Below are positions 46,640 to 58,911 of a DNA stretch of 64,000 bases, in pieces. This DNA is from Fonsecaea monophora (taxonomy: Eukaryota; Ascomycota; Eurotiomycetes; Chaetothyriales; Herpotrichiellaceae), in contig NW_019173948.1 in the NCBI RefSeq assembly GCF_001642475.1, forward strand, positions 1-64,000, in the 5' to 3' direction. A program made the position numbers and the translations under genes. Within the stretch, counting starts at the first letter, position 1. The number at the start of each line of letters is the position of its first letter. The notes below the pieces were generated by a model. It was not told where the DNA came from, made no database searches, and worked only from the letters and a program-made list of their open reading frames with translations.

Positions 46640-48403
46640 TCACGACCTGTAGGAGGTGGCTCCTCCAGATGAGTTGCTCCAGCCCGTGAACTCAATCAGT
46701 TCCATCTCGTCCACTTCCCGTCTGGCGTGAGAGATGTCAATGTCAACAGACTTTACAATGTGTGCGTCGGGCAGGCGTCGGGGGCCTCGTGAGTGTCTAG
46801 ATCTAAAGCGTGACGTGTCGTGCTGCTGGAAAGATCCGGTTGCTGGGTTGTCCGAGGTTCCGAACTTTGACGCCCACGTCTTCTTGAGGAATAGCCGAGT
46901 TGCTGGCATGCATGCACAGACTACGCTCACGTCTATCTCGATGGAACTCCAGATCCCGATCAACGTGTAATCTCCTGCCCCAAAACATAAAGGTCAGTAG
47001 ATAGGCATTGTTTAAGTGGATAGTGTCTGAGAATGGGGGATTCTAATAGGGCAATGGCGACTGTAGTGGGATAACTCTGTGCAGAGATGACCACAGGTCC
47101 GGAGATCGATACTCACGGGTAATATTTTCTTCAAACGATAGCGTCCGAAGAAAGCAGAGTCGAAGGACGGTCACGATGGTGATACTGTCAGGTCGGACAG
47201 GTCAGTGTCCTCTAGGTGTAGTGGCAAGGGGAAGAATGCTCACAAGAACCCCACCCCGAACATGCTCAGCACCTGCAGCTTCTTGATTCGCGAAATCTGA
47301 AGTTTGAGCACCATCGGAAACGGCAGCGCCAGGATGATGACGTCGAGAACGATATTGGTTGCCGCAAATGCCGTGTTGGCAGTCTGGAAATTGATTCTGC
47401 ACATTCCAGTGCCTGGCGCCCTGACCATGCGCCAAAGATACGAAATAGGCTTACACTCAATCAGAGCAATGATAATCCAAGAGGCCGCGTTCACAAAGCA
47501 GAGGGCCATCACTGCATAGGTCACTTTGTGGAATCGTGGTTGAGGGAACACCTTCAAATAGAAGAGCAAGATGGCTGCTCTCGTGGTGGCACCAATGAGG
47601 GTATAGAAGAATTGGTTGACGTAGAAAAACTAGTGCATAACATCAGGGATGCCGTCTGGGCGGACGGAAAAGAAGGGGCGGATACCTTGAGAATCATTTC
47701 GACCTTGGCTGGCGGAACAAGCCAAATGTCCTGCCCGAGCCCATAGTCGGCCGCTGCAAGACACCCTGTTAGCATTCTGGCCTTTAGGTGGGGGGGCGAA
47801 CAGGTACTCACCAGCAAGGTTGATACTCGTAAAAGTGATGACAGGGAGCTGAGGAGGTTTGTCAGCACGCAATCCGAGTATGCACAAGACCACTGTTGGC
47901 ACGGTGCTCACGATTGTAAAAGCCATGACAGCATCATCGATATGAAACAGCGGGCTGAATGGGGGTCGAATGTAGAGTCGAAGAAGGGAGAACAGGATGG
48001 CCAGCGCTAAAAAGACAGCTGTCACGGCCACGAAGGTCGTGGTGTCTGAGGCTCGAGTGTGGCCACAGCCGACCTTGATCAGCCTCGTGGCATCTGGCCC
48101 ACGCATGTCAGGTCAAGTTCCGCGATGAATGCAGGCTTTCAATGGCCAAAATCTGGGGCTCACTCCAAGCATCCTCAATCGTGCAGTTCCCCTGGCCGCA
48201 TAGCTCGATTTGTTTCTCGAGCTTGGAATCGTGGCAGACGCAGGCGAGATCGTTAACAGCGCAGGTCGACTGGGCAATGAGTGTGTTGACGCAGACGGCC
48301 TAGGCGATAATCAGTCCAATCCCAACGAAGGATGTTGTGCACCTACTGCACAGGAAGGGAGGCTAGCCAGTAAGCTCTTCAGGTCCGTCGGGTCGTTGGT
48401 CAT
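46640..48403 (-). CDS. CFEM-domain Pth11-like receptor (seven-helix membrane protein)
   Basis: Seven exons (48403-48347, 48299-48164, 48093-47812, 47753-47686, 47629-47244, 47184-47117, 46974-46640) join in consistent phase to give 443 residues. The N-terminal CFEM domain has all eight Cys (18, 22, 32, 39, 41, 53, 58, 74) and the conserved Asp36 in the NDLACVC block. Seven helices follow, from VAVTAVFLALAILFSLLRLY to SITIV-type helix 7, with the fungal rhodopsin-like marks AAADYGLGQDIW and CRINFQTANTAFAATNIVLD. The cytosolic tail is about 100 residues, ending in EMELIEFTGW. Pth11-like receptors sense surface or host cues and signal through G proteins. No signal peptide precedes the CFEM domain, which is odd; a missed upstream exon is possible. 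Confidence 0.9.
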
Positions 48404-49689
48404 GTTGAGAGGTGAGAGAGAGCCACGAGAGTGTGCTGCTGGGGTAGTGGATTGAGCACGTGCCGTCTGGGACCGAGCATTCAAGTGCGATCAGAAAGTT
48501 TTGAATCAACCGGAGTCAGTCATATGGGACGACGGGGGACTAAGTAGTATTCTGTCCAAGCCGGCTGACCGTTAGAGACTGCACCTCTCGCAAAGGTCGA
48601 ATTAGAGGGTTACCCCATGGGGAATGAACTTCCTTGCGACTTTGCTCTAAAGGTGCTCCCGTCTAATGCGCGGCCACCTTTCGAGCCACACCAAGAATCG
48701 CGTCAGAGACCCAACAGCACTACAGTACAACCAGGGATCACGCTAGAAACGCTTTCACGAATGGATGCCTGAGGACGAGTCCGAGTGCGCTGCGTCGAGC
48801 CTCGATCTGCGTCTCCTGCCCCCCCAACATGCACAACCACGCTGAGCGCCGAGACGCAGCCCATACGACCAAGCCAGTGCTCTGATCTCGAGTTGAGACG
48901 CTGCTCGCGACTAGCACAAATTATGACCGAAAGCCACCGTTTGGGAACTCGAACAGAGACTTCCATACATACGTACGAATTGTGGAGATTACGTTCTGCC
49001 CCGATTCTTCTCCTTCGACATTCGTTCTGCAAGGTCACACGAAGCCTCCTAGCTCATCCCTGGTCCCTTGCATCGCGCAGATCGCCTGCTCTCAGCTAAT
49101 TCAGCCTTCTGGGCGGAGTTGCACGAGCCAGTCTGCAAAGGGCTAGGTCAACATGCTAACCCAAACGGGCGTCCGCCCCCCGCGCTGAAGTCGAGCCGAT
49201 ATGCAACCACTGATATGTGTACAGTAGGTCCATGTGTACAGATTAATGCCGCAGTCCGGGGGAACCCCGTCTTTCTGCAATGATTCAACCAATCCCACTG
49301 CATGGTTCTGGACGGTTCCTGACTCACGCATAAATGGCCCGGCTGGGTAGTTAACCCCAGCTTGCCCCTGAAAAAGATTCGGCATTTACGGCCTCGAAGC
49401 AAGGTACGAGTCGTCCCCACGCGGCTTGAGTAATTGCTCCAGGCAGTGTTTGGACCTAGTTCGCCTAATTCCCCAGGTTGAGAATGTTTTTGTGTGTAGC
49501 GATTTCCCCTGATTGCTAACTCCGGCAAGAATGACTCGGTCAGTTTCACAACCTGATCGACCTCCTGAGCTAGAACGTGGACACCCGAATGCGCTTCCAC
49601 GTCTTGAATGTAGCACGCGCAGATGAAGATAAGCCGGCCTGCAGAACAGTGTTTACCTCGCCGTAGCACTCTTGGGTGCTTCGGGTGCG
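48404..49689. promoter_or_regulatory. Region upstream of the CFEM receptor
   Basis: This 1.3 kb holds the promoter of the receptor and the 3' flank of the AKR7-type gene. No coding frame is supported. Confidence 0.45.
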
Positions 49690-50809
49690 CTAATGGAAGT
49701 AGTTGGCTGCGCGAGACTTGAGACTATCCCAAGCTTCATCGATCGCTTTCACTACTTCTTCTGGCAGCGGACCCTTTTCCAGATCGGTCAGATTACTATC
49801 CAATTGCTTCAGGCTGCTGACGCCAATGATGATGCCGTCATTTCCATCGGTGACCTTCAATGCGGAGTGGTGGACGCACCACCGTAGCGCAGTCTCAAGT
49901 AGGGTCAAGCCACTCTTCTCTGCGATCGGCTGGATTATGGCGAGTGCGCTGAAGATGGGGTCTTGAAAGTAGCGGCCGCGGTAAAGCTAGCGTTGTTTTC
50001 GTGAGCAGTACGTTTAGGGAGGCACGAGCGACCTTGGTTTGGGGATGAGGAAAGGGTGCACGGAGAAACGTGGGAACAATGAACCGTCGACATACCTTTC
50101 CAAATATCGGGCTTTGGGTGCTAAAACGACCCTCCGTCGGCGCATCCTTGGACTTGTACTTGCCACTGAACAGGCCGCCTGCAAGCGGGTTGAAGATGAC
50201 AATGTCGATCCCGAACTTGCGACAGCATGGAATTAGTTCAAGCTCGATGGAGCGAGTGATGCAGTTGTACAATGCCTGGTAAACGGATGGCTTGACCCAA
50301 CCATTATCGTTGGCAATGTTCCACACCTCAGCCACCTCCCAGGAGGCGAAGTTAGACAACCCGAGCTTCACGAATTTCCCTTCCTGATGCAGTTTGTTCA
50401 ACTCTCGCAGTGTGTCGACAAATGGCACACTTCGATCGGGCGCATGCAGGTAGAGAAGGTCCACGGATGACGTCCCTAGCTCTGACAAGCTCTTCTCCAG
50501 GGTGGCGCGCAGCTTCGTGGGTTCGTGGTCACCAGGGACGATTGGGTAATTTTTCGTCGCGAGCGTCAATCCGCGCTCTTTCCACCTTGCCTCACGAGTG
50601 AAGGCCTCCTGGGCGCCGCCAATGTACATTCGAGCTGTATCGACTTCGTTGCAGCCTCGTGACTGTAAAGTGTCGAGGCATTTGTTATACTCGTCGATTG
50701 AGACGATACGTGAACCCTCGGCTTCGGTACCGGGAGGGCCAAAGGTCATCAACCCCAAGATAACCCGAGGCTTGTTGCCCGTGGCGGTGGTCGAGGGATT
50801 CTGAGGCAT
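49690..50809 (-). CDS. AKR7-type aldo-keto reductase (aflatoxin-aldehyde reductase family)
   Basis: Exon 1 (50809-50096) and exon 2 (49986-49690) join in phase 0 through a 109-base GTATGT intron, giving 336 residues. The tetrad is Asp57 and Tyr62 (NEVDTARMYIGGAQE), Lys86 (LATKNYP) and His122 (LLYLHAPDRSVP). The LGLMTFGP start, the LGLSNFASWEVAEV block and NPLAGGLFSGKYK are hallmarks of the AKR7/aflatoxin B1 aldehyde reductase branch, which reduces dialdehydes and other reactive aldehydes with NADPH. The C-terminus (GIIIGVSSLKQLDSNL) binds the cofactor. It is the leftmost gene of the putative detoxification cluster, but the link is by position only. Confidence 0.9.
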
Positions 50810-52239
50810 CTTTTGGTGTCGGAAGGGGCGGGGGAGGTGGATGGCTGTTGATCAGACGTGGCGTGGAACAATCTGCAAGAGGCGAAGAACTCTGATGCCG
50901 ACTGAATGATCTATACGTGTCCGCGAGCGTGATATTCCTTTGAAGGCTTTTATGCAATTTGCTTCTTGTTGCCTCACATCGGAACTCTCCAAAGGTGTGC
51001 TGCAAGAACTTAGTAACACTCGGAGCGGCGATAGAAGAGATAACTCCATATTCAGCGAGAGGTGCAGGTCGCCACGCAGCACGTTCCGGTGCATTGGGGG
51101 GACATGATCTATCCCGGGGGGGGGGCCCGTTGTAGTTAGCTTCCCCCACTATTTAAACTATACTCCGTATCGTCTAGGCTAATTCCTACATCAGTGGGAT
51201 TGGCAGGATTCCCTCGTTGCACCAATCCATTCAGGGCAAGAGTCTGACGGTTCAAGCTGACTCGTTTTCTGATTTCCCCTTTCGTATATTCCCCCGCCTG
51301 AAACTCAAATGCGACGAGTACGAAAGCAGAGTGGGACGCCCATTAGGGCCGAGACGTTATACAACTTGTACAATAAACCACAACACCCAGCCAGCTTGCA
51401 ACAGGACCAGGTCTTCTATACGGCCCTTTTTGGAACGGTCGAAAGAGTAATAATCGCGGCGCAGAGCGGGTCACGTGTTGAGCACAACCAACCGATTCTG
51501 CACGTGAGTTGCTTGTGGTGTTCTTGGCCTGGTGACAATTCGTGGGTGGGAATTTGAAGCACTCCGTACATTGGGAATCTCTTGACTTTTATATTATGCC
51601 GGCTAGTTCTATAGGGGTATAGGTGAGACGGAGCGTGCCGGTGTACCCGATCATCCTGGCCATGCTGGTCAACTGACGAGTATACACGTCGCGATGTGAC
51701 AAAAGCAGTAGCTCTTCTCACCTTGGCCCCGTTCATCGTTCTACCGGTCAACTTCAAAGTTGCATAACTAATACTGCACGTGCCAAGCAGTGACTACTAA
51801 TCGAAACAGAGAGCCTAAAGAAGAAAGATGAAGAGATCTACAATAGCCGCAGGTGGCTGGGGTAGCTACGTTCTGCTGCAATTGTAAATGTTGCAGTGGC
51901 TCGGGGTTTCTGTGTGAATGATCCTCAAGATCCTAGGGCCGGGTGCCTCCTCTGATGTACAGGTTTGAGGTTCCTCCCGGTGATTTCTCTTCAACACTAG
52001 AAGAGTCTAGAAATCTACACCCAAACACGATTCTGGCAACATCGGGCGATTGCAGCCGGTTCCTATCATTTCCCATATATGATCCATTGCCAATTACACT
52101 TATGGAATAACAAAAGGCAGAATAGTTAGGACAGTTACTCTATATGTGTATTCAAGTCGTGAGAAATCTGAGGTTCCGACAAATAATGTCAAAACCCGCT
52201 TCCCCCGCCCGGAACAAGCTATGGCAACCCCGTGGCTTT
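50810..52239. promoter_or_regulatory. Region upstream of the AKR7-type gene
   Basis: 1.4 kb. It contains a 10-base G run (51116-51125), the word TACTCCGTA at 51161-51169 and a related ACTCCGTAC at 51561-51569. The rest shows no coding signal. It also holds the 3' flank of the TRI12 pump. Confidence 0.5.
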
Positions 52240-54489
52240 CTACAGATCTAGCTTACGTATGGTCACCTTTTCCGCCTCGTCTTCGCCAACGACTTTCACC
52301 TTGAGAGTTATGTGGTTGTCCGTGTTCTCTGTACCAAAACTTTTGATAAAAATGGACGAGAGAGTACAGACACTAGCAAAGGCGATGGAGACCAAGAAGA
52401 CAGTCTTGAAGGATTCCGAGTAGGCCTCTTTGGCAGCATCCGTGACTGCAGCGAGTACACTTGGTGTCGCACCAGAGACAGCCGCGAAAGCTGAGGGATC
52501 TCCGCTGCTGATGGCCCCGAAGAGGCTGGGAAGGGAGGACTGGGGCAGTCCTGCACCCAAGGCCGCCGGAGTAACTTTCTTCGGAAGGTTCGACTTGAGT
52601 TCGTTCTGCAAGCAGGTGATGTAGACCGCCGCTATATGAGGCCAGTCAGCAAGAAAACTGTGCCGGTCACGCAACAAGGACACTTACAGGCAATCGAGCC
52701 CACGAACTGGCGGAAACAGCCGGAAAGCCCAAATGCGGAGCCGCTGCGCACACAAGTCAGCATCGCTATCGAATCTATGCACTGCAGGAGATGGCTCACA
52801 GGAGACGAGGCGGTATTTGCGTCGTAAAGCACAGCTGAGCGTTCAGTTGTAAGCCCGTGAGGCCCACTCCGATCAGGCACACGAAGACCGTCGACATGAC
52901 ACGCGAGTCCTTGTCGGATGCGGCCATTGCCGCGGTAAAGGCGCCTTGAAACAGGCTCCAGAACACAATTTGCCATCGATAGTGTTTGACACGCTTGGCG
53001 ATGGGGGCGTACACGAAGGCCGCGGCTAATGTGGCCGAGGGTGATGCCATCTGGTAGTAACTCGCGGTTCGAGCGCTGGTTGTGAACAGGGCCGAGATCA
53101 TTATCGGCCAGATGATGTTCATTGAATAGTAGCCCATGGCAGAGAAGGCAATGGTGGTGCAAGGGATGACAAACCTGGTATCTGGATGTGAGCAGCCAAC
53201 CTCACAGTCTGAGAGAGGGTATCCCAAGAAGATCATCCAGGGAGAGGACTTACGCTCTACCCATCTTGATCAATTCCATTGAGACAAGTGGGATCTTCGG
53301 GATAGAAAGATATTCCCAATAGGCAAGCGCCACAAGACCAACACCACCGACGACGATGCAAGTGATGACCCGAGCCGAGTCCCACGGATACTGCTGACCA
53401 CCCCACTGGAGGCCGAGCAGAATGGAGACCAAGGATCCTGCGAGCAGAATGACACCGAACCAGTCAAAGTGCATGAGCTCATACTTGAAGCCATGTTTCA
53501 ACTCCTCGTTCTGGTCCATCTCTTCCCCTTTAGGCGGGAAATAGACGAGAAGGAGGCCGATGAAGGTTGTGGCTGCGATGGCCAGCATCAACCACCAGCA
53601 GCCTTTCCAACCAACACCGTAGTCGGCGATGAAACTTCCCGCTGGCAGAATAGTCAGTGCGGCCCACCGCACCTCTTTCTCGATTGGAAACTTACAGATC
53701 AGGGGGGCGAACTGCAAAGGCAACCCGCTGAGCGCCCAGAAGCCTAAGATAACACGGGCAGTTAGTGCACTGGGATTGCTAACTTGGGCTCGGGGCTAGG
53801 CTCACCCATCACGTACGGTTTGAACTGGTTGGGAACCAGCTCCAACATGGCCGCGGTGCTCAGTTGATTGGCTCCGTTCGCGATGCCAGAGAGAACCCCG
53901 GCTGCGATCATTTGATTGCTGGAGCTTGCGGTGGCCCCTACGACTGATCCGACGACGGAAAACACGTTCGCTAAGTCCTCCTGTCAGCAGCCGCGCGAAA
54001 GGCGGACGCCAAAACTGCTGTTCATACCTGCAAGGAATACGTAGCGTCGTCCGACAATATCAGACCATCTTCCCCAGATGGAGAAGACGACGGTGGCTGC
54101 CGTAATATGCGAAATAGGAATCCAAGTTGCGTTGGACGCCGCTCCTGCGCAACTCAGTTGGTGATGAGGCCACAAGGTCGTGGATTAGGCTCATACCGAA
54201 GGACTTCTGATACTCAGACACGAGAATGGAGCAGAAAAGGATGAAACCAATCGTCTGAGCATACGCAATGCCTAGAAACTATCTCCTTGTCAGAAGGTCA
54301 CTCTTGGGTTGCTACTCTTCAGCTAGGGCATACCAAAATACTAAGGTTGACGCGCCAGGTAAATACCTCGCGCCATGTCAGGTTGTCTTCTCTAGAGGAT
54401 CTCAGGGGAGTCGCCTTCTCGGACACATGGTTCGGGTTATCCCCATGCGTCAGCTCCTCTTGTTGGGTGTAGTCGATTTTAGAGTCCAT
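52240..54489 (-). CDS. TRI12-type MFS efflux pump
   Basis: Nine exons (54489-54334, 54278-54197, 54144-54028, 53970-53806, 53743-53696, 53641-53254, 53174-52800, 52743-52688, 52631-52240) give 592 residues, with all phases agreeing. About 14 helices are visible. Motif A reads FSIWGRWSDIVGRRYVFLAG. The C-terminal block with GSAFGLSGCFRQFVGSIA and then YITCLQNELKSNLPKKVTPA is typical of the TRI12 trichothecene-pump family (fungal DHA2 branch). Such pumps export toxic small molecules or siderophores at the plasma membrane. The start is the ATG before DSKIDYTQQEE, as the frame upstream only has TTG. The gene diverges from the SCP2-hydrolase, so its product may clear compounds handled by that cluster. 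Confidence 0.9.
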
Positions 54490-56022
54490 CTCAGGCAAGG
54501 TTGAACATGCGAGCCATCGGTTCTGCGGTAAGTTCCACGTTTCGAAGCAACCCTTTGCTGCAGCTTGTGCGCGATCGAAAAAGCTCCTGTCGAGAATATA
54601 AGGATGCAAGCTGATATGAGAAGATTTATCGAAACGTTGGCTGGGCACGCCTGTGGCAACACCAGTCAGAACAACGAACCGGGGATCCCGCAAATTGAGG
54701 GGTAAAGGGACTCATGATTCAGCGTCCACGCGCATTAGACAGCACATTTCTCGCTCGACGAGACTCCCCCTGACAATGACAAGGGACGTGGGGTCTAGGC
54801 CTGGATAGCAACGAAATTGCGCAAGCAAGGGTGAGTCAGTCGTTCTAGTTCTGCTCGGGAAAGCTCAAAACCTCTGTGCAATATCACACCCCAAACGGAC
54901 TTGTGATAGTCGAAATGGGTACATCTATCACGACGTACGAAAAGTCCAGCAATAGCATGGACCGGACTCACACTAGGCGTGAGCATGGTCCGGACTGCCA
55001 ACTCTGTGTCTTGAGCAAGGTATAGAGGTTAGAGCTTACCATCTCAGGCGAATAGTCGGCAAATGGCTGCCAAGGGACGACGAGACGAACTATTCCTAAA
55101 AAGCAACCCTTCCGCATGCGGATTGCAGGCCGAATCACCACTCTTAGAGGAGATCTAGTGGGAGAGAGGAGAGGGAGTTTTCTCCCTGAACAAACCAGGG
55201 AACATGACCAAAAGGGACATTCTTATAAGACTACTGCGTTCAATGGACCCGATTAGCATGCTTCCCAAGTTCGACCGGCTATAGTTCTAGTGCGCAATTG
55301 GTAAGTTTTACAGAGGCAAACCACCCGGGGATCTAAATTATAAGAGTCTATGTACGGAGTACATACAGTTGAGACTTTACGCATGAGATTCTAGAACACA
55401 ACCTAGAATGGACGCACAATCTCGCCTCATGTCCTGGGCACAAATCAAGAGGAATTACGTTGGTCAAGTGGCCTGTGCACAAACGCAGCGAGGGGGGGCT
55501 GTTCCTGACTCATGCCAAGAGCTGCCTTATTTGGGGGTGCAATCGCTGACATCGTAGCTAGGAAGAATCAGGCTAGCCGCGCAAGGCTTTGCGGCTTGAT
55601 GCTGCGCTAGTTTTTGCCGGAAAGGGGTCCAGATCTGCCACATCAGCTGCACCTCCATGCTGCTCCTCCCCAGGGTGACAGGGGGTGAGTGGAGCAGACT
55701 AGACCACGAAAATATGCATGTACATACAGGCGGAACATCTCCACGTGGGTGATTGTAACAAATAGCTCTCCGGACACACACGGTTGTGGAGCGGAACTCC
55801 TATGTCAGCATTGCATGTGTCGAGGATGGCACAGAAGTGAATTGTCTTGCCAAATCTGAAGCATCTCTGCTGTGGAGCAGAAAGCTCATCGGAGAGGCTG
55901 ACGGCATGGCGTACGTCGAGTCTACAGTTTTGTATATCTACCGGCTCGCGCCGTTCTATGCGCAGATGTGCTACATAAATTCTTCTAGACGCTCTTACTA
56001 AACAAGCTCCTTTGCCGTTGCG
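54490..56022. promoter_or_regulatory. Divergent promoter region (TRI12 pump / SCP2-hydrolase)
   Basis: 1.5 kb between divergent starts. It contains TACGGAGTA at 55353-55361. The part just before the hydrolase start is about 50% GC and ordinary. No coding frame is supported. Confidence 0.5.
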
Positions 56023-57300
56023 ATGGCCCAATTCCCTACTATTGAACAGTTATCCAAGGCGAAGACGGATTCCGAGCTGAGTCATGAATCACGCGGCCTG
56101 GTCGCGGTTGTGCGCTTCTCTAGCTCATCGTCGGGTGTTGACTTCGTCTTCCAGGGCACAGGTGTGGCCGAAGTGAGGGCGGCGACGGGCGACGCGGCAG
56201 TCACCATTAGTGCTAGCGACGCGTTCTGGAACACGGCCCTGAAGCTCGAGGATGGTGCGCCAATCCCGGGATACGAGAGTCTCACGATGGCGCAGACCAG
56301 CGGCCTCAGCGTCTCGGGCGACTTTCTGGGTGTGATCGCGCCGTACCAGCTTGCGCTACAGCGCCTCTTCATCCTGTTCCTCGACATTGCTCGACCGGTC
56401 AAGCGGCACCCGTTCGTGGAGACCTTCCGCGACACCGACACCGCGGTTGGTCGCTATGTCTGGGTCAAGGCCAACGGCACTGAGGCGCGCATTTACTACG
56501 AGGAGGCCGGCACGGGACCGATCCCGTTCCTTCTCCAGGCCACCGCCGGTGCCGACAGCCGCCAGTACCGGTACTTCCTCGCCGACCCGGTGTTGCAGAA
56601 GCGCTTCCGACTGATCGCGTACGACCTGCCCTACCACGGTAAGTCGATGCCGCCGTCAGACGACCGCTGGTGGGAGAAGAAGTATCTGCCGGACGTCGAC
56701 TACCTGATGTCCTGGGTGGTGGGCCTGGCCGATGCGCTGTCGCTCGATCAGCCCTGGTTCATGGGCTGCTCGGTCGGCGGCCAGCTCGCGCTCGATCTCG
56801 CGGCCGAGCACAAGGACCGCTTCGGCGCCTTCTTCTCCCTGAATGGCTGGTACGACTGCCCGCCTACGTTCAAATCCTTGTCCAACGATATCTTCCGAAC
56901 GCCATCCATCTCGCCGCATCTGTTCTCGGCCAACATGATCGGCGCCTGCAGCCCTTTGGCCCCCGAATTCAATGTCCATGAAGTCCAATGGATCTATGCC
57001 TCCAACTACCCCGGCATCTACGCGGGCGACAATGACTACTTTGCTAGCGGGCACGACATGAAGCGGAATGGTCATAAGATCGACGGGAAGAAGCCCGTCT
57101 ACCTGCTCACCGGCCAGTACGATCACACTACGCACGATAAGGAGCACGGCGCCCCGGCCGTCGCTAAGAACATCCCGAGCATCAAGTTCAGGGTCCTAAA
57201 GGGCCTTAGTCATTTCACCATGTCCGACGATCCTATCGCCTTCCGAAATACGTTGCTGCCCATTTTGGATGAGGCCCTGGCGGAGACCAAGTCGGTTTGA
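56023..57300 (+). CDS. SCP2-like domain fused to alpha/beta hydrolase
   Basis: A single exon encodes 425 residues. Residues ~25-120 look like an SCP2 sterol-carrier fold: beta-rich, with VAEVRAATGDAAVTISASDA and GLSVSGDFLGVIAPYQLALQ near its end. Residues ~145-425 are an alpha/beta hydrolase: FRLIAYDLPYHGKS before the nucleophile elbow GCSVGGQ (Ser250), then a probable acid Asp367 (TGQYDHTTH) and His397 (LKGLSHFTMSD). Together they suggest a hydrolase or thioesterase whose small lipid-binding domain presents a hydrophobic substrate. No signal peptide or membrane span is visible. Intronless and GC-rich, unlike most neighbours; foreign origin is possible, but nearby native genes are also GC-rich. 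The reaction is unknown. Confidence 0.82.
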   Translation: MAQFPTIEQLSKAKTDSELSHESRGLVAVVRFSSSSSGVDFVFQGTGVAEVRAATGDAAVTISASDAFWNTALKLEDGAPIPGYESLTMAQTSGLSVSGDFLGVIAPYQLALQRLFILFLDIARPVKRHPFVETFRDTDTAVGRYVWVKANGTEARIYYEEAGTGPIPFLLQATAGADSRQYRYFLADPVLQKRFRLIAYDLPYHGKSMPPSDDRWWEKKYLPDVDYLMSWVVGLADALSLDQPWFMGCSVGGQLALDLAAEHKDRFGAFFSLNGWYDCPPTFKSLSNDIFRTPSISPHLFSANMIGACSPLAPEFNVHEVQWIYASNYPGIYAGDNDYFASGHDMKRNGHKIDGKKPVYLLTGQYDHTTHDKEHGAPAVAKNIPSIKFRVLKGLSHFTMSDDPIAFRNTLLPILDEALAETKSV

Positions 57301-58911
57301 CGTGTCGCGATCTGGGGCAATGTACGGCTCACGGAATGCGCGCACAACAAATAAATCGGCGGCTACCGATACAAATTCTAGGGAGTGCGGCTGCGCGCAG
57401 GCATCCACGTGTCGGCGGGTCTCACTCGGGACTGGGAAGAGAGGCGCATCTCTGCGCGTTGGAGCATGCCACAGCTTGTATCGATGTCCGCCGATGATAG
57501 ATGTTCTGGAAGTGCCCTCTCCGCAACTGGCCGGCTTGTCTGTAGAAAAATATGGTGGAAGGGTGCCCTATGCTTACTGTTGTAGATCTGCGAGAGGCTG
57601 TGGACTTGCTGTTGAGCTCGTTTGTTCCATCCAAGTAGGCTGTCGCCTTCCATCGCCACGTATCAAAGATGTCCAAAAAACCCCGGATCGCTCAGCTTCG
57701 CTTCTCTCCTTTGCTTTCCTTTTCTTCAGGTGGGCGTGACTGGTTTTCGCCTCACTGCTGTTTGCGGAAAGTTGAGATTGGAACGGCCCACAGCCTCACA
57801 GCCAGTGCCGCATGCGCATCTTCTGGGGTATGGCATGAATTCTTGGAGGTAGTCAAACAAGCAGAAAGCCGTGGCTGAGCGGTGCCGCGTGCTCGCCACG
57901 CCCCGTAGCCCGCCGGACCTTGAATCCTTTGTCTAGTGTACACTCCGCGTTCTGGCACCCGGATTGAATGCCCTGCTTCTCCCATCGATCAACGCCCGTG
58001 GAGTAGGGGCTGCGAGCGCCATGTCTCCTGGCTATCCAAGGATCTGACCCGCATCCATTGACGCTGGGGAGAGGACCGGAAACGCTCGGGGAAGGGTATC
58101 TTATCTCCACAGCTTGCAGATGTCCGTCTACCCCACAAAGACGAGTCAGCAGCTCAGGTACTCGTATTGTATTCTGGGTCCTTCAGAGATTGAGCTCTGA
58201 GACTAGTTAGCGTCACTCATCCAATAACTACTGTAAGTACATGCTGTAAGTACAATATTCTCCCTGCCTCTGACCAGGCTATCTATCTGCACCCGCGCCT
58301 GCGCAAAGGGTGCTCCACCGCGTCACCTTCTCGCCACCCATTTTTCTCTTCTCCGCATTTATTTCCCCGGAGGACAGTACATACGTACGCAAGTACTCGT
58401 ACAGATGGCTCGGGTGGCTGTTTTGTTTTGTTCCACCCTAGTTGTCACATGTACATACATACATACGGTAAGCACCTGCCTGTCTTACCTCTTTGGTATC
58501 TGTACCTGCTGATACTAGACTAGAATAGGTCTGGCCCTCCCCAATCCTTTTAAGGACTTGGTCAACTCCTCCTGGACTTCACTTCCTTCGACATAGATAT
58601 TCAGAGATAGCCATCGGCATTCAGGATCGCGTCAACTTACTGGCCTACGGAGTAGATCCACGGCCATCGCCACCTGTGCTGGATAGGAATCTCTCATTTC
58701 ACGAAATCCTTCTTCTGCTCCATCGTCGACATACGACACTGTTCGCTATTTTTTGTCACGTCCCATCCTACTTATTCCCAGCATCAACACACGGTCTGGA
58801 TTTTCCATCTGGTCTCTGCGTCTGGTATCTGCCTTTGAGTTCCGCTCCAAACACCATTAATCGATCCCTGATCCACTGGCTGTCTGTTCACTGGCCTCTC
58901 AAATCGAACAA
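57301..58911. promoter_or_regulatory. Long leader and promoter of the bZIP regulator
   Basis: 1.6 kb. Visible items are the direct repeat CTGTAAGTACA (58233-58253), a short CATA repeat (58446-58464) and TACGGAGTA at 58646-58654. The 250 bases before the ATG are pyrimidine-rich with no in-frame ATG. No gene is supported. Confidence 0.5.

Noticed and set aside
46128..46643. 171-codon minus-strand frame next to the receptor gene
   Set aside because: Overlaps the 3' end of the receptor in a different frame and has no coding-like features.
54490..54693. 68-residue upstream extension of the TRI12 pump
   Set aside because: It opens only with TTG; the first ATG gives a normal MFS N-terminus.
56023..57300. 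Clear bacterial origin of the SCP2-hydrolase gene
   Set aside because: High GC and lack of introns fit transfer, but the neighbouring bZIP and peroxidase genes are also intronless and GC-rich, so composition is not evidence enough without a tree.
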